Of a stretch of DNA of 64,000 nt, positions 55,545-64,000 are shown piece after piece (position 1 is the first letter of the stretch; each line of letters begins with the position of its first letter). Location of the stretch: assembly GCA_016490735.1 (NCBI GenBank), contig JAEMWC010000119.1:1230001-1294000 (forward strand). The letters run 5' to 3'. Source of the DNA: Pachyseris speciosa. Its lineage: Eukaryota > Cnidaria > Anthozoa > Scleractinia > Pachyseridae. A program made the position numbers and the translations under genes. The notes below the pieces were generated by a model that did no database searches, was not told the origin of the DNA, and was given only the letters and a program-made list of their open reading frames with translations.

Positions 55545-55674
55545 GTGGAAAGTATTGTAGATAGACAAATTAATAATTATAAATAATTATAAATAATTAC
55601 TTAATTATTCTCTCTATATATCAAGGCTTAACTGCAATATGCTCTGGATGGGATGTTGCAGTTTCTATTTCCCC

Positions 55675-56078
55675 TAAGGGGGAGGTACTCCCCAAAATGG
55701 GCCATATAGGTATGTGCGGCCCCAAAGGGTTTTAAGACTTTTTAGCTGTTTTGGTCTGAAATAGGGTATCAGTTTTGACCATTTTAGGCTGATATAGGGT
55801 ATGGTTTGTGCACTCTAGTCTTCAATTGGATATGTTTTTACAAGAAGCTACTTCTTCATCATTAGGCAAGAAGACCATCATCAAAAGCCCTTGTCAAATT
55901 ATGTTTACGCCAACCGTTTATGTGAAGTAGGTCTGAAGCAAGGTATCAAATTTTTCATCAGGTCTGAAATAGGGTAGGGAAAATCGCAGATTTTGGTCTG
56001 AAATAGGGTAAGAGTTTCATGAAGCGGGCCGCATACCCCCACCCAATTTTTCTGGGAGTACCCCCCCTCCCCCCCCAC
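55675..56078. mobile_element. TIR MITE (GGGAGGTACTCCCC) downstream of copine
   Basis: GGGGGAGGTACTCCCCAAAA and TTTTTCTGGGAGTACCCCCC face each other; inside, TCTGAAATAGGGTA recurs four times. Confidence 0.7.
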
Positions 56079-56079
56079 C

Positions 56080-58380
56080 AGTCAATTATTCCCAAGTCTA
56101 AAAGCTATGAAGAAACTGGAACAAGTGGGGAATTGTGGGATGGTCATGTTGCACACTATATATCTGTTTACTTAATCCTCTCCACGTGTGTCCACACATA
56201 AGGCCATCTGCAGTGTCTAAAATCTGTCTAATGTAGCTCTTGTTAATTCTGCCTCATAAAATGGCTTTTCCTTTGCATCACAGCACACTGGTATTGCCAT
56301 TTAAAACAGTTCTCTGCTTATGTACCCAAGCTGTTCCACAATTCCTTACTGGTCTCTAGAGCAGGAAATAAGCGATGTCTTCTGTATGTCTCGATAATTA
56401 AATGTTCTCTAATATCAAGATTTACTGCTTGTAATGCCTGTTATTACAGCCCTCAACCAATTTGGCAGTATGTTGTGCCATCACCATCTCTTTCAGAAAA
56501 CTCTCATTTTGGAAAGAAGTAGTAATTGTTGCTGTTTCTCTTGGCTTTCTCAATCTCATATCTTGAGTCTTTGCTCTGTACTGCACATGCTCAAACTAAC
56601 ACGTGACTCTTGAAAGATCCATTAGGTTTGCGATTCTGATTTCTTCAACTGATTTTTTTAAACAATACAAATGATGATAAGTTAAGCGAACTCCAACATA
56701 GGGTTGTATTGAAAGCATGTACACTTCAAGCAAAAATTTGGTATGTTTTGGACTTCCAGAGCAGAACGTTCTAGTGTTGCTTGTTTCTCAACTGCAGGAC
56801 AATGGCAATGAAGACTGGCTATGAGATTCTTGCTTTCCCCCTGCAGCGCCACCTTCCCTCTTCTGCTATTGTAATAAGCATAAGGTCCTCTAACTAAATA
56901 TATTGTAAACAAATATTCTACTCGTTGGAGTCCCATATGAACTAAAAGACAACTGGACTATGCATGCATCCTTGGCTATCAGGCTATTGAGGACTGTAGG
57001 TAATTAATTACTGATAGAGTGGTTTCTTTCAAATGCCAAAAGTAATTTAGTATTCTTTGGTTTTGCCTTCTTATGCTCTGTGATTGGGCAGGACAGGGCT
57101 GTCAACTCTCCTGGATAATCTGGGAGACTTCAGATTTTGGACCATATTACCAGTCTCCAGATTAGAGTCTGAAATCTCCTGGATAATCACCAAAGTTTGC
57201 CATTTTTTGTGAGACTCAACTTTCACAACAATAAAATTTCAAATATTTTGCATTGTTTGAGCTATTTTACTGTTAACATGGATAACAAAGTTAAAAACGT
57301 TTCCTCATAAACTCCAGTGACCTGTTTATGTGGTAAATGTGCAGAATGGAGTCAACTAGTATTTTTGCACTAATGACATCATGTGCATTATGATGTCATC
57401 TATCATCCCTTCCTTGTCAATTCTCAATATTTGAAGACTCGTGTGGTTGACAGTCCTGACAGGAAGGTGGTGCCACTTTTCCAACCCTCTCTTCGTTTTA
57501 CACTCTGATTGGTTGGTTGTGTTTACATAGCTGGTTAGTGAAATTACTTATATTACTAATAGAGCACTCAATTTATAATCTCAGTATTTATACCATGGAA
57601 AAGATAAGACTGTAAGCGATGTGAAAGACAACCCCGTGGACGGGGAATAACATTGAAAATAAATTGAATTATACTCTAGTAGTTATCTATCTTTATTACA
57701 ACATTTTGTGTTGCATTTTACAGAAATGACAATGTGTAACCTAATAGTGAGTTATTTAGGACAGACGTAATAGCTATTTGATGCGCAGCAATACAAAAGA
57801 ATATATTCCATAAGGAATTCACCTGAGATGTACCTTTTAAATAGAAGAAATGCTGGAGTAGTGTATACTCCTTTATAAAAGATATTTATAGGTGAAACTA
57901 AACCTTCTAAATAAACGAGCTTGCAACTTTAAGCAAGGTCACATTTATTCATCAGTTGTCAGTGCTTGTAACATTATAGTATAAGGGTGCTGCCTTGAAA
58001 TGTTTGATTGCAAAGGGATCTTTCTGTTGCTTAATTCAAATTTAATGATGTGACATATTTGTGTCACGCAATACAGACCTTTCTCACGACTGAGTTGTTA
58101 GTGTGACCACTGAGTGTACCGTCACATCCTTGTATCATCACAATGCTTTGGAACTGCTTTCGAAACTTTTCAGTTCATTTGGAGTAAGTTATCGTTAGAC
58201 ATCACTTGCAACATCTGCATCACCAGAATGTCAATCTACCTAGTAAGCCCCATCTCTTGAGGATTCTTGTGAGCGTATAATGCTGTGTTGGTGCTTGAAT
58301 TTATTACCTCATTGGACAATTAACTAATGTTCCATTTTTCCCTAATTTTTCATGGAAAATTGAAAATATTTGTGTTTCTG
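56080..58380. other. Spacer downstream of copine, no gene seen
   Basis: Contains a worn MITE of the TAGAGYGG family (about 57015-57575) with an inserted CTGTCAACTCTCCTGGAT segment. No gene-like frame. Part may be 3'UTR of the longest copine mRNA. Confidence 0.45.
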
Positions 58381-58399
58381 AATGACTAAAATGGATCAA

Positions 58400-59200
58400 A
58401 CAATGACGTTTTGCAATGTGTGAGAGCGGCGACAAGGCCAACAAGACAATTAATCATGTTTCCAATGTGTTTTTCGATTTTTTCCAAAGGAGTATTAAGC
58501 CACCAATTTTCAGTCAATATTTGAAGCTTTTTATTGTTTCTGTATCACTAAGCTAGATCACAAAATCATATTAATTTGTACATGTAGCGATAATTTAGAG
58601 TGCGTACAAGGCCAGTTTGACCATTTTTCAGGTTTTCGAATTTTTTTGGCAATTTTTCCAAAGGCATAAGACTATGCTTCTAGACAAAACAAAATGAAAA
58701 CTTAAAAAATTAAATTCTCTGTCTGTGCGAGTTGTTTATGTCACCACTAGGTCTACCGTCACATCCTTGTATCATCACAATACTTTGGAACTGCTTTTGA
58801 AACTTTTCAGTCCATTTCGACTCTGAACATGGAGCAGGCGTTTAAAATTTGAATTTTTAGGACGTTGCGCGCGCAGAGTGTTTCGTTTGAAACTTTGTTA
58901 CACGCGACCAACGGAACATTGTAAGATCAACTGATGAGGCTGTTGTTACAGCGAAACTAGTTTTGTGAATATAAAAGTGTGTTGAAAGTATTTTTATTTT
59001 AATTTCAAAAACTGAGGTAACCCTATGCTTTTGGGTCAAAAAATATAAAACGTTTGAAATTGTTTCCTGTCTTTGTGAATGGCCAAAGTGGACCAAGATG
59101 ATGGTATTTAGCGATGATTTACAGTGGGTATAAGGACAAGAAGACCATTTATGAGGATTTCGAGTTTTTGGCCGTTTTCGGATCTCGTTTTCTACCGGCG
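58400..59200 (-). repeat. Diverged satellite-related sequence, inverted
   Basis: Segments such as AAGACCATTTATGAGGATTT followed by CGAGTTTTTGGCC (59142-59173) are reverse complements of the 377-bp satellite unit. Weaker matches occur near 58440-58680 (GACAAGGCCA..., TTTTTCCAAAGG...). Confidence 0.5.
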
Positions 59201-59839
59201 ATTTGGTCGCCAAGGAGGTAAAATCGACCTGGCTACTCCATATTTGGGGTTACCACGGAAATTTCGCTGGTCCACAACACCGAAGACTCTATCTTTGTTG
59301 TCATGCTTGTCACGCTAGCTGTCGTTTATTTCTAAACGATCACCGCAGCTGCAATTCGTTGCGTATTTGATTTATAAGTGTGTTTTTCGAGCCATTTTCC
59401 ACCTGAGAAACCCCTGCCTGGCATCATAAAGTTGGGTTGATGGGTAGAGGCAATCCTTTGAAAGAAAACAGAGGTAAGAAACAATTTCACACGAAGTAGG
59501 CCGCCGAAAGTATGCGAGCGAGTGATGGCCATTCAGGGAGTGAAGTTGTGTCTTTAGCCGTTTCGTGAGTGGATCCCAGGACCTGGCATGACAATTTTGG
59601 CGAGTTTTGACTTGTAAATAATGGAATCAGTGCAACATTTTGTCAGCAGGACCAGGTGGCTCAACACTTAAAATATATATAAAATGGAAATTAGCGGACT
59701 TCCATGTCGTCATTACTAAAGAGATACCCAGAATTCCACTCGCTCAAAGACCCGAAGCAAATGAAATCACATAGCGTTATCAAAGACGACCTCGAAAAGT
59801 GATAACTAAAATGTTAAACACATTGCAAGAATTGGAATC

Positions 59840-62800
59840 GATTTTGGTGGTTATTTGAATAGCACACCAATGTGGTGTTTTTGGCCTCGGATCTACTCAA
59901 AATCATCGCTATATATCATTTCTTGATGCATTTCAGCTGTAAACAAGGGCAGAAAAAAATTTCAAATTTTTCCAAATTTTGACCCCAAACCATAGGCTTA
60001 CCCCTTAAGAAAATGGCCAAAAACTCGAAATCCTCATCAATGGTCTTCTTGGCCTTGTAACCACTCTAAATCATTCCCAAATGTCATGTCTTCATCCGTT
60101 CATACCAGACACAAACCAAACCAGAAAAAACTTGAAAAGGTTGTCAAATTTTGACCCAAATCCAAAGATTTTTGAGTAGTTTTTTGGGACAAGAAAGTAG
60201 CATGGTTAAAATCACAGATTTTGGTGGTTATTTGAATAGCACACCAATGTGGTGTTTTTGGCCTCGGATCTACTCAAAATCATCGCTATATATCATTTCT
60301 TGATGCATTTCAGCTGTAAACAAGGGCAGAAAAAAATTTCAAATTTTTCCAAATTTTGACCCCAAACCATAGGCTTACCCCTTAAGAAAATGGCCAAAAA
60401 CTCGAAATCCTCATCAATGGTCTTCTTGGCCTTGTAACCACTCTAAATCATTCCCAAATGTCATGTCTTCATCCGTTCATACCAGACACAAACCAAACCA
60501 GAAAAAACTTGAAAAGGTTGTCAAATTTTGACCCAAATCCAAAGATTTTTGAGTAGTTTTTTGGGACAAGAAAGTAGCATGGTTAAAATCACAGATTTTG
60601 GTGGTTATTTGAATAGCACACCAATGTGGTGTTTTTGGCCTCGGATCTACTCAAAATCATCGCTATATATCATTTCTTGATGCATTTCAGCTGTAAACAA
60701 GGGCAGAAAAAAATTTCAAATTTTTCCAAATTTTGACCCCAAACCATAGGCTTACCCCTTAAGAAAATGGCCAAAAACTCGAAATCCTCATCAATGGTCT
60801 TCTTGGCCTTGTAACCACTCTAAATCATTCCCAAATGTCATGTCTTCATCCGTTCATACCAGACACAAACCAAACCAGAAAAAACTTGAAAAGGTTGTCA
60901 AATTTTGACCCAAATCCAAAGATTTTTGAGTAGTTTTTTGGGACAAGAAAGTAGCATGGTTAAAATCACAGATTTTGGTGGTTATTTGAATAGCACACCA
61001 ATGTGGTGTTTTTGGCCTCGGATCTACTCAAAATCATCGCTATATATCATTTCTTGATGCATTTCAGCTGTAAACAAGGGCAGAAAAAAATTTCAAATTT
61101 TTCCAAATTTTGACCCCAAACCATAGGCTTACCCCTTAAGAAAATGGCCAAAAACTCGAAATCCTCATCAATGGTCTTCTTGGCCTTGTAACCACTCTAA
61201 ATCATTCCCAAATGTCATGTCTTCATCCGTTCATACCAGACACAAACCAAACCAGAAAAAACTTGAAAAGGTTGTCAAATTTTGACCCAAATCCAAAGAT
61301 TTTTGAGTAGTTTTTTGGGACAAGAAAGTAGCATGGTTAAAATCACAGATTTTGGTGGTTATTTGAATAGCACACCAATGTGGTGTTTTTGGCCTCGGAT
61401 CTACTCAAAATCATCGCTATATATCATTTCTTGATGCATTTCAGCTGTAAACAAGGGCAGAAAAAAATTTCAAATTTTTCCAAATTTTGACCCCAAACCA
61501 TAGGCTTACCCCTTAAGAAAATGGCCAAAAACTCGAAATCCTCATCAATGGTCTTCTTGGCCTTGTAACCACTCTAAATCATTCCCAAATGTCATGTCTT
61601 CATCCGTTCATACCAGACACAAACCAAACCAGAAAAAACTTGAAAAGGTTGTCAAATTTTGACCCAAATCCAAAGATTTTTGAGTAGTTTTTTGGGACAA
61701 GAAAGTAGCATGGTTAAAATCACAGATTTTGGTGGTTATTTGAATAGCACACCAATGTGGTGTTTTTGGCCTCGGATCTACTCAAAATCATCGCTATATA
61801 TCATTTCTTGATGCATTTCAGCTGTAAACAAGGGCAGAAAAAAATTTCAAATTTTTCCAAATTTTGACCCCAAACCATAGGCTTACCCCTTAAGAAAATG
61901 GCCAAAAACTCGAAATCCTCATCAATGGTCTTCTTGGCCTTGTAACCACTCTAAATCATTCCCAAATGTCATGTCTTCATCCGTTCATACCAGACACAAA
62001 CCAAACCAGAAAAAACTTGAAAAGGTTGTCAAATTTTGACCCAAATCCAAAGATTTTTGAGTAGTTTTTTGGGACAAGAAAGTAGCATGGTTAAAATCAC
62101 AGATTTTGGTGGTTATTTGAATAGCACACCAATGTGGTGTTTTTGGCCTCGGATCTACTCAAAATCATCGCTATATATCATTTCTTGATGCATTTCAGCT
62201 GTAAACAAGGGCAGAAAAAAATTTCAAATTTTTCCAAATTTTGACCCCAAACCATAGGCTTACCCCTTAAGAAAATGGCCAAAAACTCGAAATCCTCATC
62301 AATGGTCTTCTTGGCCTTGTAACCACTCTAAATCATTCCCAAATGTCATGTCTTCATCCGTTCATACCAGACACAAACCAAACCAGAAAAAACTTGAAAA
62401 GGTTGTCAAATTTTGACCCAAATCCAAAGATTTTTGAGTAGTTTTTTGGGACAAGAAAGTAGCATGGTTAAAATCACAGATTTTGGTGGTTATTTGAATA
62501 GCACACCAATGTGGTGTTTTTGGCCTCGGATCTACTCAAAATCATCGCTATATATCATTTCTTGATGCATTTCAGCTGTAAACAAGGGCAGAAAAAAATT
62601 TCAAATTTTTCCAAATTTTGACCCCAAACCATAGGCTTACCCCTTAAGAAAATGGCCAAAAACTCGAAATCCTCATCAATGGTCTTCTTGGCCTTGTAAC
62701 CACTCTAAATCATTCCCAAATGTCATGTCTTCATCCGTTCATACCAGACACAAACCAAACCAGAAAAAACTTGAAAAGGTTGTCAAATTTTGACCCAAAT

Positions 62801-64000
62801 CCAAAGATTTTTGAGTAGTTTTTTGGGACAAGAAAGTAGCATGGTTAAAATCACAGATTTTGGTGGTTATTTGAATAGCACACCAATGTGGTGTTTTTGG
62901 CCTCGGATCTACTCAAAATCATCGCTATATATCATTTCTTGATGCATTTCAGCTGTAAACAAGGGCAGAAAAAAATTTCAAATTTTTCCAAATTTTGACC
63001 CCAAACCATAGGCTTACCCCTTAAGAAAATGGCCAAAAACTCGAAATCCTCATCAATGGTCTTCTTGGCCTTGTAACCACTCTAAATCATTCCCAAATGT
63101 CATGTCTTCATCCGTTCATACCAGACACAAACCAAACCAGAAAAAACTTGAAAAGGTTGTCAAATTTTGACCCAAATCCAAAGATTTTTGAGTAGTTTTT
63201 TGGGACAAGAAAGTAGCATGGTTAAAATCACAGATTTTGGTGGTTATTTGAATAGCACACCAATGTGGTGTTTTTGGCCTCGGATCTACTCAAAATCATC
63301 GCTATATATCATTTCTTGATGCATTTCAGCTGTAAACAAGGGCAGAAAAAAATTTCAAATTTTTCCAAATTTTGACCCCAAACCATAGGCTTACCCCTTA
63401 AGAAAATGGCCAAAAACTCGAAATCCTCATCAATGGTCTTCTTGGCCTTGTAACCACTCTAAATCATTCCCAAATGTCATGTCTTCATCCGTTCATACCA
63501 GACACAAACCAAACCAGAAAAAACTTGAAAAGGTTGTCAAATTTTGACCCAAATCCAAAGATTTTTGAGTAGTTTTTTGGGACAAGAAAGTAGCATGGTT
63601 AAAATCACAGATTTTGGTGGTTATTTGAATAGCACACCAATGTGGTGTTTTTGGCCTCGGATCTACTCAAAATCATCGCTATATATCATTTCTTGATGCA
63701 TTTCAGCTGTAAACAAGGGCAGAAAAAAATTTCAAATTTTTCCAAATTTTGACCCCAAACCATAGGCTTACCCCTTAAGAAAATGGCCAAAAACTCGAAA
63801 TCCTCATCAATGGTCTTCTTGGCCTTGTAACCACTCTAAATCATTCCCAAATGTCATGTCTTCATCCGTTCATACCAGACACAAACCAAACCAGAAAAAA
63901 CTTGAAAAGGTTGTCAAATTTTGACCCAAATCCAAAGATTTTTGAGTAGTTTTTTGGGACAAGAAAGTAGCATGGTTAAAATCACAGATTTTGGTGGTTA
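59840..64000. repeat. 377-bp tandem satellite, 11 full copies, continues past the window
   Basis: GATTTTGGTGGTTATTTGAA recurs at 59840, 60217, 60594 and so on every 377 bp; the window ends 14 bp into copy 12. No differences between monomers were noticed by eye. AT-rich, with no ORF spanning a monomer. The left edge is sharp. Confidence 0.95.

Noticed and set aside
59840..64000. CRISPR-like or gene-family array
   Set aside because: Units are 377 bp and contiguous without spacers, and contain no conserved frame.

Overview
The window looks like nuclear DNA of an anthozoan cnidarian, probably a stony coral. Long genes are split by GT-AG introns, the intergenic and intronic DNA is packed with short foldback (inverted-repeat) elements, tRNA-derived SINEs and CR1/L2-like LINE fragments, and there is a copine gene and an RNA-silencing type RNA-dependent RNA polymerase (RdRP), a family kept in cnidarians but lost in many animals. 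The organism call is an inference; no ribosomal or mitochondrial marker is present.

Three regions carry coding sequence. (1) About 9.6-10.5 kb: a short single-exon plus-strand gene with a TATA box and a C-terminal DM9/DUF3421-like segment. (2) 12.7-28.5 kb, minus strand: the most notable gene of the window. Eleven coding exons can be joined through canonical splice sites with matching phases into one 2,788-residue frame. It encodes a RIG-I C-terminal-domain-like zinc module, a RIG-I/Dicer-type DEAH helicase, a complete cellular RdRP with the DLDGD catalytic motif, a Cid1/TUT-type nucleotidyltransferase with its PAP-associated region, and an unrecognised basic C-terminal region. In other organisms these three activities are separate proteins that work together in RNA silencing complexes (helicase + RdRP + nucleotidyltransferase); here they appear to be one polypeptide. 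(3) 33.1-55.5 kb, plus strand: a copine (C2A-C2B-vWA) with 23 common coding exons and three tandem alternative terminal exons. The two large genes are divergent (head to head), 4.6 kb apart. A small antisense coiled-coil ORF sits in copine intron 3.

The rest is repeat-rich. 0-9 kb holds minisatellites, a partial duplicate of exon 8 of the fusion gene, a 944-bp TIR element with an 8-bp target duplication and a histone-type stem-loop inside, and other TIR elements. Introns of both large genes contain many near-perfect inverted repeats; in the copine gene one ~1-kb inverted pair brackets exon 14 and another brackets exons 9-12. From 59,840 to the window end lies a satellite of 377-bp monomers, 11 copies with no differences noticed by eye.

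How the parts may relate: the fusion gene would bind and unwind RNA, copy it into double-stranded RNA and add untemplated nucleotides, all in one chain; the surrounding DNA is rich in sequences that would fold into dsRNA if transcribed. That link is inference. All coordinates were read by eye from the sequence; domain names rest on motif recognition, not on database searches.
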